This document shows positions 35,377 through 47,250 of a stretch of DNA of 64,000 nucleotides, piece after piece. The position numbers and the translations under genes were made by a program. The DNA lies in assembly GCA_029931535.1 (NCBI GenBank), contig JAQPZY010001569.1, forward strand, positions 1,769,001-1,833,000, written 5' to 3'. The stretch is from Margaritifera margaritifera (lineage: Eukaryota; Mollusca; Bivalvia; Unionida; Margaritiferidae). The stretch's first letter is position 1, and each line of letters opens with the position of its first letter. Under the pieces are notes generated by a model. The model was not told the origin of the DNA. It ran no database searches and was given only the letters and a program-made list of their open reading frames with translations.

Positions 35377-36129
35377 TGTTATGTATGATGTTTATATAAT
35401 ATTATAAATATTTTGGGAAATTATAAATGTTTCTTCACTTTAATATTTGCTTAAATCTTAATGTTTATCAGGAAAAACATGTTTAACTAGTGTCCTTGAA
35501 TTAGGTTGTTTTGATCAATATGTTTTCTCAATTTGAAGGTCAAGGTTGATTTTTGTTTACAAGTAAAAATTCCATTAAGATGACTCATGTTCTAGAACAT
35601 TCTGTCATGTGACCAATCTTTATATATACCATGTTTGGTGGACATTTTTTCAGTTTTGACATTACCATCAGTCTTGTGAAGAGCTATTACAGTTGTGAAA
35701 ATTCATTCCAAATTCTAAGAGAGGAATTATTTTAAATATTCATTGGATTATAACAGTGCTCATAAACTTTTGGATTTTGGATTTTTAATTGATGATTTTG
35801 GAATTTATGTGAACTTATTCAGAGATTTTGGAATACTTCATTTTGACATCAGCACATCAAGATTACTAGTACATCAGGACTTTGGAGACCATTAGCACAT
35901 CATAACATTCAAGGACACAGCCGTGAATTCGGAACATTCTATATTTAGGACTTGTGATTAGAACAATCATTCTTATTGGATTATTAGGATTTCAAAACAC
36001 ATTACTGTAAGTGACTTTTTGATTTTTCATTTTAATTATCAAGTAATAATTTGCTTGTTGATTTTTTACTTGATTTGTTGGTTTCACTTTCTTTCTGTTA
36101 CATTTTGTTTAGACCATAGAGTCGTAACA
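35377..36129 (+). repeat. 5' LTR, 753 bp
   Basis: Starts TGTTATG and ends CGTAACA, giving a TGTTA/TAACA inverted terminus. It aligns over its whole length with 41165-41917, with about seven substitutions and no indel (about 0.9% difference), so the insertion is fairly young. It contains the promoter elements listed separately and a CTTATTGGATTATT-rich 3' part. Confidence 0.97.
35581..35628 (+). promoter_or_regulatory. LTR promoter: AP-1 site, heat-shock element, TATA box
   Basis: TGACTCA at 35581-35587 is a perfect AP-1/TRE core. At 35590-35602 TTCTAGAACATTC matches the three-unit heat-shock element TTCnnGAAnnTTC exactly. A TATA-like TTTATATATA follows at 35619-35628. The same set is preserved in the right LTR at 41369-41416. 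Spacing is right for an inducible pol II promoter; activity is inferred. Confidence 0.7.
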
Positions 36130-36134
36130 GAAAT

Positions 36135-36152
36135 TGGGAGCTCGTCCGGGAT
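36135..36152 (+). promoter_or_regulatory. Primer binding site, tRNA-Pro-like
   Basis: TGGGAGCTCGTCCGGGAT begins five bases after the LTR. It differs by one base from the well-known tRNA-Pro primer site of murine leukaemia-type retroviruses, so it should pair with the 3' end of a tRNA-Pro. It marks the start of minus-strand DNA synthesis. Confidence 0.85.
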
Positions 36153-36292
36153 CTGAATTTCTTTAAAGCATATTAGAGATATTAAATTTATCTTTGAAAT
36201 TCATATTGATTTTGTCTCGGAATTTTTTTTTTGTCTTTGGCAAAGATTTTAAATAGAGAAAATTTTTTGTGTGAAACCAACAAGCATTTACA

Positions 36293-37619
36293 ATGGCATC
36301 TAATGTTCAGAATTTCATTTCAAAACCTACCCAGGAGGGGTTAGAGTGCATGAGAAAGGATGAGTTGCTCGAGCTTGCCAGAAAATACAGTCTATCTGAG
36401 GCAAAAGTATCATTGACAAAACAGGAGATAAAGATTATTTTGATTCAGTATTTAGTAGGAAAGGGAATTTTTGAAAATAGTGCTTTAAGTTTGAAGAGAA
36501 AGCCTGTATCTGGTTCTGACAGGAAATTAAGGGAATTAGAGTTAAAGAACCAGATGGATTTAGAATTGGCAAAGCTTCAGATTCAGAGAGAGAGAGAAAA
36601 AGAGGAGAGGCAGATGGAGAGAGAAGAAAAAGAGAGGCAAATGCAGATGGAGAGAGAGAGAGAGAGAGAAAGAAGAGAGACAAATGCAGATGCAGATGCA
36701 AAGAGAAGAAAGGGAAATGCAATTTAAGTTAAGAGAATTAGAACTGGCAAACAGAGCACACTCCACTCCTTTAAACACAAGTCCAGGTTTTGATGTTACT
36801 AGATATATTAGGTTAGTACCCCCTTTTCAGGAAAAAGAAGTAGATAAATACTTTCTTCATTTCGAGAAAATAGCTGAAAACTTGAAATGGCCCAGAGAGC
36901 ATTGGACTCTGTTATTACAAAGTGTACTTATTGGCAAAGCTCGTGAAGTCTACACTTCACTGTCAGTACAACAAAGCACTGATTATGATGTGGTTAAGGA
37001 GTACATCTTGAAAGCTTATGAGTTGGTACCAGAGGCATATCGACAAAGGTTTAGGAATTGTAGAAAAGAAACTGGACAAACTCATGTCGAATTTGCAAGG
37101 GATAAAGAACAACTATTTGATAGTTGGTGCTCAGCCAAGAAAGTTGATCAAGGTTATGATAACCTCCGACAACTCGTATTAATTGAAGAGTTCAAAAGGT
37201 GCATCCATAGTGATGCTAAAACCTATCTTGACGAGCAGAATGTGGAAACTTTGGAAAATGCTGCTCGTATGGCTGATGATTATTCCTTGACTCACAAAAT
37301 TTCATTTGGTAATAAATCGTCCTCTCAGCAGTTTTCTGGTAAAAAACCATTTCAATCTCATTCGAGTACTTCCAAATTTCACAACAGCACAACTGTTAGG
37401 AATCAAACATCTGATAAGACTGATCAGAAATCCTTATCTCTTCCTACGTGCACTTATTGTAAAAAGAAAGGGCACGTTATTTCTGATTGCTTCAAGTTGA
37501 AAAATAAGCAACAGAGTAAAGACAGAGCTTTTCCAAATGCTCTTATTTCTACGAGGTCAAGGTCACGGTCTTGTATTGAAAGCAATACATTTGTTGGGTC
37601 AAACAAACCCCCAGTCTGA
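36293..37619 (+). pseudogene. gag: gag (SAP-like, coiled coil, SCAN-related capsid, CCHC knuckle), frameshifted
   Basis: The first frame (36293-36727, 144 codons) starts MASNVQNF. It has a SAP/Rho-N-like helical segment at about residues 16-55 (MRKDELLELARKYSL) and then a highly charged Glu/Arg/Gln coiled coil. The second frame (36684-37619) continues that coil and then holds the capsid region (PPFQEKEVDKYFLHFEKIA to about FARDKEQLFDSW), of the gag type from which vertebrate SCAN domains derive. A CX2CX4HX4C knuckle (CTYCKKKGHVISDC) ends it. The change of frame falls in a GA-rich stretch, so it may be a real mutation, an assembly error or, less likely, a programmed shift. Gag would form the particle and bind RNA through the knuckle. 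Confidence 0.88.
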
Positions 37620-40600
37620 TTCTATTTTGGAGGCTTATGAACCATTCATGTCAGAAGGTTCTATATCACTTATTGGTGATTCTGCCAAACCTATCCCAAT
37701 TAAAATATTAAGGGACACTGGAGCTTCTCAGAGTCTTTTATTATCAGGTACTTTGCCTTTGTCTGAGGAGTCTTCTTCAAGTGAAAGTGTTCTTGTTCAG
37801 GGAGTAGAGTGCGGCTTTGTAAATGTTCCTCTTCATTGTGTAAATTTGGCATCAGACTTAGTTTCTGGACCTGTGACTGTTGGGGCAGTGACTTCTTTAC
37901 CCATAGAGGGTGTTCATTTATTACTAGGCAATGACCTAGCTGGAGATAAGGTTGTGGTTAATCCACTTGTAACTGACAAGCCTTGTTTGGATCAGAAAGT
38001 TGATCCTGTCGAAACTGAAATCCCTGATTTGTACCCTGCTTGTGCAGTTACTAGAGCTATGGCAAAAAGAGCTCTTGATAGTGACGTTGATCAGGATATT
38101 ATTCCTTTAGCTGACACATGTATTGGTCAGTCTTTTGATGAGGTCACTTTTTCCTCAGGTATTGATCAATCAAACGGTATTGATCACAGTGATCCTCTTT
38201 TGGCAACTCATTCTCTTTGTTCTAATCAGGATGACAAACGACAATCCCTTGTCGTTGAACAGGAGCAAGATCCCGAGATATCTTGTTTGTTTCAGAGGGC
38301 TATTAGTGAAACTGAAGCCACACAAGTTCCAGTGTGTTACTTTGTGAAAAATGGGGTCCTTATGAGGAAATGGAGACCACCTGATGTACCCGCTGGTGAC
38401 GAGTGGTCAGTGAGCTATCAAATTGTTGTTCCTAAGTCATATCGACAGGAAATTCTTAATTTAGCCCATGAAACTCCTTTGGCTGGTCATTTAGGAGTCC
38501 GTAAGACTTATCACAAGATCTTGAATCATTTTTATTGGCCGAAACTCAAAAGTGATGTTTCTAAATACTGCAGATCTTGTCACACTTGTCAAATGGTAGG
38601 AAAACCCAATCAGAAAATACCTAAGGCTCATTTGCAACCTATTCCTGCATTTGATGAACCATTTAGTAGAATAATGGTAGACTGTGTTGGTCCTTTACCT
38701 AAAACCAAGTCAGGCAACCAATACTTGTTGACCATCATGTGTGCATCTACAAGATTTCCAGAGGCAATTCCTCTGAGAAATATCAAAACTAAAACTATTG
38801 TGAAAGCTTTGGTGAAGTTTTTTACACTTGTTGGCCTTCCCAAATCTGTCCAGTCAGATCAAGGGTCAAATTTTATGTCTGGAATTTTCCAACAAGTTAT
38901 GCATGAATTAGGCATCCAACAGTTTAAATCTTCTGCCTATCACCCTGAAAGTCAAGGTGCTTTGGAAAGATTTCATCAAACTTTGAAGAATATGATTCGA
39001 TCATATTGCTTTGATACAGAAAAGGAATGGGATGAGGGTGTTCATTTGTTGTTGTTTGCTGTTAGGGAATCAGTTCAAGAGTCCTTGGGTTTTAGTCCCT
39101 TTGAACTAGTTTTTGGTCATACTGTCCGTGGACCATTGAAATTATTGAAAGAGAAACTTCTTTCAAATGAAGATTCAAAGATTAATCTTCTTGATTATGT
39201 CTCTGATTTCAAATACAAATTGTCAAAGGCCTGTGAAGTAGCAAGAACTAATCTTCACACTACCCAGTCAAAAATGAAATTAAGGTATGACAGAAATTCA
39301 CAGGAAAGGAGTTTTAAACCTGGTGACAAAGTTCTGGCTCTCTTTCCCATACCTCAAAATCCTCTTCAGGCTAAATTTTATGGTCCTTATACCGTTGCAA
39401 AGAAAGTAAATGACTTAAATTATATCATTAACACTCCTGGGAGACGGAAACAGAAACAACTTTGTCATATAAATATGCTAAAGGAATATTTTGACAGAGA
39501 TAGCTCAGCTAATTATTCTGTTAATTTAGTTGTACCTGTCCCACACAGTGAAGATATCAACGATGGAATACAATCAGACTATAGTGACTCTGGTATAACA
39601 AATCTTCGGAATTCAGAAATATTGAACAACCTAGACCAGAAACTTTCAAATCTACAACAACAGGAAAGAAATGAACTAAAACAGCTATTACATGACTATG
39701 AGCACTTGTTTCCTGATGTTCCAACACGAACAAGTAAAATTTATCATGACGTTGACATTGTAGATTCTGCGCCTGTGAAACAGCATCCTTATAGGATGAA
39801 TCCTCTCAAACAGAACTATCTGAAGAAAGAAATTCAGTATTTACTGGAGAATGATTTCATAGAACCAAGTAAAAGTAACTGGAGTTCACCATGTATTCTT
39901 GTTCCCAAGCCAGATAATACATTCCATATGTGTACTGACTATAGAAAAGTCAACAGTGTCACCAAAACTGATTCATTTCCAATCCCAAGAATGGACGATT
40001 GCATTGATAAAATTGGAAATGTGGAATATGTCACCAAGTTTGACCTTTTAAAAGGATTCTGGCAAATTCCACTGACGGAAAGGGCAAAAGAAATTTCAGC
40101 ATTTGTAACTCCAGATGGACTTTATCAATATAAAGTCATGCCGTTTGGAATGAAAAATTCGCCTGCAACTTTTCAACGTCTGATGAACATGATAACATTT
40201 GGTCTTGATAATTGTGACGCTTATATCGATGACGTCATTATCTACAACAACACCTGAGAAGATCATTTGGAAACCATTCGAAAATTCTTCGATCGACTCA
40301 GTGATGCGAATCTGACAATTAATTTGAGCAAAAGTGAGTTTTGCCATGCTTGTGTCACATTTTTAGGACATATTGTGGGACAAGGTCAAGTTAAACCTAT
40401 AGAAGCTAAGGTCAAAGCTATCTCTGAATTTCAAGTTCCAATTTGTAAAAAAGCAACTGATGCGATTTCTAGGTATGGCTGGATATTATCGGAAATTTTG
40501 TTCCAATTTTTCCAAAATTGCTGAACCTTTGACAAGTTTATTGAGTAAGAAAGCCAAATTTTATTGGTCTGACAAGTGTCAGGAATCTTTTGACAAGTTA

Positions 40601-41026
40601 AAGGCCATGCTTAAGAATGCACCAGTTCTTTCTGCACCAAATTTTAGCCAATCATTTAAGTTATCTGTTGATGCAAGTGATGTAGGGGTTGGTGGAGTAT
40701 TGATTCAGGAAGACAAAAGTGGTGTGGATCACCCTGTGTGTTATTTTTCTAAAAAACTAAACAAGCACCAGAAAAATTATTCCACAATTGAGAAGGAATG
40801 TTTGGCTTTGATATTGGCTTTACAGCATTTTGAAGTGTATGTCACCTCAGCTCTTTCTCCAATTATTGTGTACAGTGATCACAATCCCCTTACTTTCATC
40901 AACAAAATGAAAGATAAAAATCGGAGATTGTTGAGATGGAGTTTGATATTGCAAGAATATAACATTGACATCAAACACATCAGGGGAAAAGACAATGTGA
41001 TTGCAGATGCACTCTCACGTGCCTAG
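37537..41026 (+). pseudogene. pol: pol: protease-integrase-reverse transcriptase-RNase H
   Basis: Pol overlaps the gag end by 83 bases in the +1 frame. The aspartic protease has RDTGAS (Asp at about residue 60) and LLGNDLAG downstream. Integrase follows: a zinc-binding region H...H...CRSCHTC (from about residue 311), then the catalytic triad Asp 382 (MVDCVGP), Asp 441 (QSDQGSNF) and Glu 477 (ALERFH), spaced D-35-E. Reverse transcriptase follows with NWSSPCILVPK, KFDLLKGFWQIPL, MPFGMKNSPATF and the YIDD box at about 896. A TGA at 40255-40257 comes 21 bases past YIDD. The same frame then runs to about 40470, where a shift leads into the RNase H frame (DASDVGVGGVL, EKECLAL, YSDHNPL; stop at 41024-41026). 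All catalytic residues I can see are intact; the two lesions break the protein. Confidence 0.95.
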
Positions 41027-41155
41027 AAATGTAATATTGCTTGATGTAATTAAGTCCAGTATCATAAAACATGTTCTTATGTAATTTTGGTTATTGTAGT
41101 ATTAGATGTATATTCAAAAGAAAGCTTTATTATATAAATCTTTCTTTTTCTTTAT

Positions 41156-41164
41156 GAGGGGAGG
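41156..41164 (+). promoter_or_regulatory. Polypurine tract
   Basis: GAGGGGAGG lies immediately before the 3' LTR, the usual position of the plus-strand primer. Confidence 0.85.
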
Positions 41165-41917
41165 TGTTATGTATGATGTTTATATAATATTATAAATATT
41201 TTGGGAAATTATAAATGTTTCTTCACTTTAATATTTGCTTAAATCTTAATGTTTATCAGGAAAAACATGTTTAACTAGTGTCCTTGAATTAGGTTGTTTT
41301 GATCAATATGTTTTCTCAATTTGAAGGTCAAGGTTGATTTTTGTTTACAAGTAAAAATTCCATTAAGATGACTCATGTTCTAGAACATTCTGTCATGTGA
41401 CCAATCTTTATATATACCATGTTTGGTGGACATTTTTTCAGTTTTGACATTACCATCAGTCTTGTGAAGAGCTATTACAGTTGTGAAAATTCATTCCAAA
41501 TTCTAAGAGAGGAATTATTTTAAATATTCATTGGATTATAACAGTGCTCAAAAACTTTTGGATTTTGGATTTTTAATTGATGATATTGGAATTTATGTGA
41601 ACTTATTCAGAGATTTTGGAATACTTCATTTTGACATCAGCACATCAAGATTACTAGTACATCAGGACTTTGGAGACCATTAGCACATCATAACATTCAA
41701 GGACACAGCCGTGAATTCGGAACGTTCTATATTTAGGACTTGTGATTAGAACAATCATTCTTATTGGATTATTAGGATTTCAAAACACATTACTGTAAGT
41801 GACTTTTTGATTTTTCATTTTAATTATCTAGTAATAAATTGCTTGTTGATTTTTTACTTGATTTGTTGGTTTCACTTTCTTTCTGTTACATTTTTCTTAG
41901 ACCATAGAGTCGTAACA
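41165..41917 (+). repeat. 3' LTR, 753 bp
   Basis: Same length as the 5' LTR. Differences seen include CAAAAAC for CATAAAC, GATATTGG for GATTTTGG, AACGTT for AACATT and a small cluster near the 3' end, one of which creates AATAAA at 41833-41838. The AP-1, heat-shock and TATA motifs are unchanged. Confidence 0.97.
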
Positions 41918-41921
41918 ATAT
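41918..41921. repeat. Target-site duplication ATAT (right)
   Basis: Matches the four bases before the 5' LTR. Confidence 0.7.
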
Positions 41922-42440
41922 CATCAGCACTGTCTTACTTGCGAATCAAGCCAGATCAAAGCGGATACCGACCAGTCGTAGTTTTATGTCATTTCGTGAT
42001 CATATAAAAATCAGTTTTAAGCTTACACTTGTCCATGCTTCGAATTGTTCTATCCAAGAGGCATGATCCTCATTTGGCAAGCCAGATAATAATGAAGGTA
42101 GATAATAAACACCGAAGTCCAAAAGCCACGGTTAAGTCCAAAAACCATGGTTATCGTTTTCCTATCCGAATGCAGTTTGGAGTAATCCACTCTTGGTTTG
42201 TCACCGGTGTCCATTAACTCATGCGTATGCAAACTATGAGCAGTTTAGTCTGCTAGACCACCACGAGTAATTACTGGGCTTGAAGGTTTTCATGTCAGTA
42301 CCTGGGTTATCAAATCAGAATCAAAAGATATGACAACACGAGGTCTCTTAGATTGCAGATCATATTGTATGGCATCCAAACCAACTCGTTCTTGCCTGCA
42401 TACGTGACATACACCTTTACAGGTGAAGGGGAAAGCCACA
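41922..42440 (-). pseudogene. Possible 5' remainder of the gypsy relic
   Basis: Minus-strand reading gives HELMDTGDKP near 42190-42235, reminiscent of the HxIxTGDxxP entry to Ty3/gypsy reverse transcriptase, and CHVCRQERVGLDAIQ near 42370-42420. The LTR element would then sit inside this relic, between these pieces and 34650-35372. Frames are badly broken and the assignment is tentative. Confidence 0.4.
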
Positions 42441-42967
42441 CGAAACTTATGTTAATATTAACACCTTTATTGCGATCTTTTTTTCCACATATTCTGAACT
42501 AAGACTGACTAAGAACTAAAAGCTTCGATACTTTAAAAATCATGCAAAAGCTGATCTTGTGATAATTAATATACACTGATGTGACATTAGACATTCTCGT
42601 CCAGTCAATTTCTTTACTAACTGAGGCTGACAGAGACAAAGATGATTGACTTCAATAAGGAAGACAAATATAATACTTAGACAAGCAGTTAACTTGATAA
42701 CATGACACCGGCTCTAGCTATCCGTAATAAAGGTATATCTTTTGACACACGTCTTTTTGTCTTGACCCATGACTATAGCTCAATTCAATTATATGTATAT
42801 ATTCTCTTATTGTGTTACTTACTTGCATGTACTTATACGAGGAGATAACTTCAAACAAGAATTGCTACTCGTTTCCAAATCGTCAGTGACATTTTGATTA
42901 ATTCTTTGTATTGTAGATTGTATGCATTTGCTGGAATATATATAGTCATTCTCTGTCTCTGTCTGTT

Positions 42968-43001
<34 letters not shown>

Positions 43002-43019
43002 GTATGAAGCACAGCCCGA
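42441..43019. other. Intergenic with (TCTG)n(TC)n
   Basis: A TCTG/TC run lies at about 42952-43001. Otherwise nothing recognised. Confidence 0.6.
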
Positions 43020-43329
43020 TAATCGGAGGTGTACACAAGTTGTTGTGGACAGTCGTTGCTCAAGAATACATCAAATAATAGCACCAGGTGTACCAATATT
43101 TTATGTCCTATACACAACAAATATAATGGTTATAAGGATACCTCATAAAGACAAGCCTTTGGGTTGGAGCTTTCTGGAAAATTTCACTGAAATGGTGCGT
43201 GTGTGTGTGTGTGTATGTGTGTATGTGATTCACGTGCAAACAAGTGGAATTTTAATACGATTTTTCATGCAAAAAATAGTTATTTCTACCAATCAAGGCA
43301 AAAACAGCTTTAAAAAATTCTTTACTTGA

Positions 43330-44032
43330 GGCAATGAATTTATATTGCAAAAACAACAACTTTTTCACAATGTAATATGCATTTTAGTTTGGTTTTCTTT
43401 ACAGCAGTCATTAGCAGTAAATAACTGTCTTAAATCAATGATTTTCCTGTGTAATAAAATTACTGGTGTTTTAAACAATTAAACTGATACGATTATTTAG
43501 TTAAAACAATAAAATATTTCTTAAAGAAAGAACAATAATTTCCAATGTCAGAAATTAAAAAATAAAAACACTAATATAATGCTATCATAAAACTTTAATT
43601 AATTTGCATCCTACGATGTTCCTAAAACACGCAGTCTGACTAACAACGATAAAAAAAAATCATTTTTAAAAAAAAATCTTCAAAAGAACAAACATATTTT
43701 TGTCTCCTTTTGTTTCATACGTCTGGGCATTATTAGTATTCTCTTTGATTCCTATGTAGTTTATCGTTTTCACCGAGAGTGATAACGGATGTTACAAAAT
43801 GTACTTCTTGCTGGTTGAATAGGGATTTCTTCCTTTGTAAGATCTACATGTACCAAAAGGGGCATGATTAGATTAAGGTGGGTGTTATCTACATGTTTGT
43901 CAATGTTTGAAGAGATAGTCTCGAGTAACAGATGAATACGCCAGGTGCGAATCTTATCGTTCATTAACGTCAGATGCCAATATGTCGGCCAATAACAGAA
44001 ACTCCACCGAAAGCAGTCAAGACCGAATGAAA
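43330..44032. other. Intergenic, nothing recognised
   Basis: AT-rich, between the left D2 homology and the satellite element. No gene recognised. Confidence 0.45.
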
Positions 44033-45967
44033 ACAAGAGTCCCTCGAATGCACTGACGCTCTACTGGGCAAAAAGAATTTCCAGGAATTCAAGATAAGAC
44101 CATTTCTTCCTGATATTCTTCAGTGATAACAAGGTTTTCAAATTAGCTGCTGTGGTGGACATATTGGATGTCAGGTTGGCACCATTTTCATATAGGACAA
44201 AGCAGACATCATTAGAGTCTTTTGGTGAAAACCACATGCCATAATGATCATCCATTCAGACAGCTGTCGTGGCAGCCATATTGGATCTAAGACTGGCACC
44301 ATTTTCATTTAGGACCAACTAGGTATCATAAGAAGTCTATTGCTGAAAACCCCATGTTGATATAGCCATCCATTTGGGAGGAGTAGAGATAACAATATTT
44401 TCAAGATACCCACCATGGTGGCTATATTGAGGGTTAGTCATTTTCATTTAGGACCAACTAGTCATCATAAGAACTCTTCTGATGAAATCCCCATGTCAAA
44501 ATGACTTTCCATTTTAGAAGTAGCAAAAACAAGATTTTCAAGATGACAGTGTTGCACATAGGATCCCAAGGGCAGGGGACACTGTGTCCTTCACCCTCCA
44601 GATTTTATTTGTTTGGGGCACAACATTTTAGAGGGACAAAAGCAAAAGCAGTACATTAATAGTGCTTTAAAAATGAGATATTCTTATTTGCTTCGACAGG
44701 TTTGCCACCTTAACTTTGTGGTCTGCACTGTACTATCATATTTTCCTTGGACATTTACGTTATTACAATAAACGTTGTATCATGTGCTCATGTAACTGAG
44801 GAAAAAATTAACATGTTTGAATATCTGGTTAACCTGAAATGAGCTGCACCGTGGAATTTTCCGTTCCGGATCTTGCTCTCATTTAACTTTCGTCTACGCT
44901 CATTATCTGCCAGCATTTATTATAATATATACCTATGTTTTCTGAATTACTTTTCTTTACAAACTCACAAATTATTAATTAAATGACAAATTGTATCTGC
45001 ATAAATTTAATCTCTTTTATCATTATTTCAACTTAAAAATAAATTATACCTTGCCTGTCGTAGGGGTGACTTTATCCTCGCAAATAGGTTACACTAACGG
45101 TTTTATACACTTTACATTGCAATACGGCCGACTACCACAAACCTTGAATGTTTAAATTGCCAGATACATTGTTTTAAAATAGATATTCACTGACATCTTA
45201 TAGTCGTTATCACCTTTCGCGACTTTGGCCATTGCTATCGCTAAAAGGAGGAGGGCGTACAAAGTCAAGATTTGGGGGAGATAAAACGAAAAATTGCGGG
45301 ACACCCGCGAGCTCGCACTCAGTCTGAAACACTGCCAAGATGGACACATACATGGCGTCATATCAGCACCATTTTAATTTAGGATCATTACAAGAAGTCT
45401 TTTAGTGAAAACCTAATTCTGACCGTTCATACAGGAGAAGTAGTGTTAACAAGATTTTCTAGCTGACCACCGTGGCAGCCATATTAGAGCTCAGATCGGC
45501 ACCATATTCATTCAGGACCAACTAGACAGTATAAGAAGTCTTTCGGTGAAAACCCCATGTTGATATGACCATCCATTCAAGAGGAGTATCGATAACAATA
45601 TTTTCAAGATGGCTGACATAGCGGCCATATTGGAAGTCACATTGGCACCATTTTCATTTAGGACAAACTCGACATCATAGAAGACTTTAAGTGAAAATCC
45701 CATGTTGATATGACCATCCATTTTAGGAGGAATAGCGATAACAAGATTTTCAAGATGGCAGCTGTGGCGGCGATATTGAATGTCCGAGCAGCACAATTAG
45801 CAGCACCATTATCATTAGAACCAACTAGAACATGGGATGAATGTATGTGTAGAGTTTCATGGCAATCCTCCAAGTAGTTTAGGAGGAGTGGTGATAACAA
45901 ACTTGTGCTAACGGACGGACGACCACTATCCCATAAACTCTTCAGCTCTATGATCAGTAGAGCTAAT
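44033..45967 (+). mobile_element. Satellite-bearing dispersed element, copy 2
   Basis: Starts ACAAGAGTCCCTCGA as at 10837 and ends with CTAACGGACGGACGACCAC, CCCATAAACTCTTC and AGTAGAGCTAATA. It has fewer ~147 bp units than copy 1 and is interrupted at about 44545-45360 by unrelated sequence. Confidence 0.8.
44545..45360. other. Unrelated insert inside the satellite element
   Basis: About 815 bases without satellite units, beginning near CATAGGATCCCAAGGGCAGG. I see no terminal repeats and no coding region; origin unknown. Confidence 0.5.
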
Positions 45968-46319
45968 AACCAGCCCTCTCTCAGTACAGACTACAGGTTA
46001 TGTCTCCACTATGATAAAAAAGGCACTTTAAGCGCGTATCACGGAATGAATAGGGCACCTTGTTTTATCTTGAATTTGTGTTGTTGTTGTGCAAGTAAAT
46101 AGGCAGGATATCACGACATTCTAAAGGTGGCAAGAGAAACACTGTCAGGGGTCAAATCTGGCTTATTCAAAAACTGGTGAAGTCGATATACTAAAATTCG
46201 ACCATCATCCAGAATATTGTTTGGCTACATTTTAGAATTAAGAGAGAACACGTGTATTTATTGCATACATCGCTTAAAGTCATGGATAAATACATGACGT
46301 AAAATGTTTCTACCGCATA
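45968..46319. other. Dispersed family R2 (copy 3) and intergenic
   Basis: At 45997-46090: AAAAAAGGCACTTTAAGCGCG, GAATAGGGCACCTTGTTTTA, then GTGTTGTTGTTGT, a diverged R2 copy. Confidence 0.5.
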
Positions 46320-47250
46320 GCAAGTAGGCCTTCAACAAGACTTCCTTCAGGTTGTAAACGATCTTCGATCAACATACACTAACAAATACTATCATGTCTC
46401 ACTATTTTCGTTTTTGAATGGCACAGTATGTATCCACACTTTACATATGTCTATAATATTTTAATCATGACGAAAAGAGCGAAACTGAACAAGAGATAAA
46501 GTACAAAATATCACATTTTAAATTTTCTCTATTCTCTACGAAAATCATACAGCGGTGAAGACTTGTACACACGCGTCGTCACGAAAATCATTAATCCGCC
46601 ATATTTACAGACAAAAATACCATACTAATTAACCCGGATACTGTAAGATGAAAGATGAGTAAGGAGCATGTTGTCTAATACTAATGACTAGTACGGACAA
46701 TTCGAGCAGTTCTTTTCTAGAAATGGTAAATAGTGAAACTGTGATCATCAAATGTATTAAGAAAATTTTAGTCTCCTACCTGTACATGATGTCAGAACTC
46801 CAATTAGTAAACAAGCACAAAGGCAAATCCACAGTGTTTCCATTTTTCCTCGATTTTCAAAACGCAGCCTCGACAATATGACTAAATCGGATAGCAATAC
46901 TGACTCATTTTGGTCTAATCAAATCGGGCAAATCAAACGCTTTCATAAACACACTTGCGCCAGGTAAACGATGTGTTTTGTATATTATAACTCGTGAGCT
47001 CTAGTCACCTGATAGCGGTTAGCTTTGAACTAAGAATTAACTCAACACCCGAAAGAGGGCGCTGACAAGAGAGTTACAATGCAAGGTGAACTTCAATGTC
47101 TGCCAATCTGAACAGCGTGTAGTTGCATTAAAGCAGAATGTAGCTAGACGCATCAGAACTTTATTTATTGTGTCTGTTATAATTCTTGCTGTGTCAATTT
47201 TATTAAAGATTGCAGATCTTTGCCACAATCTCAATACCAGAGTTTTATAT

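Larger units (their letters stand above)
35377..41917 (+). mobile_element. Gmr1-like Ty3/gypsy LTR retrotransposon, near-complete
   Basis: Full structure is present: LTR, tRNA-Pro primer site, gag, pol (protease, integrase, reverse transcriptase, RNase H), a purine tract GAGGGGAGG at 41156-41164 and LTR. Integrase precedes reverse transcriptase, the order described for Gmr1-type elements. No envelope gene follows pol: only about 140 bases lie between the RNase H stop and the 3' LTR. It is disrupted by a gag frameshift, a pol stop (40255-40257) and a pol frameshift (about 40460-40480), so this copy is probably not autonomous. Confidence 0.95.
43020..47250 (+). repeat. Segmental duplication D2, right copy (interrupted)
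   Basis: Flanking blocks match 23390-24925 (see there). The right copy is split by the satellite-bearing element at 44033-45967 and a short (GT)n run at 43197-43226. Matching resumes at about 46320 and runs to 47245, 190 bases short of the Polinton left end. Confidence 0.75.

Noticed and set aside
40255..40257. Programmed readthrough in pol
   Set aside because: The stop lies just after the YIDD box inside reverse transcriptase, where no element is known to need readthrough, and a separate frameshift follows.
35377..41917. Steamer-type retroelement
   Set aside because: Integrase lies before reverse transcriptase and the primer site looks like tRNA-Pro, which does not fit a standard-order gypsy element.
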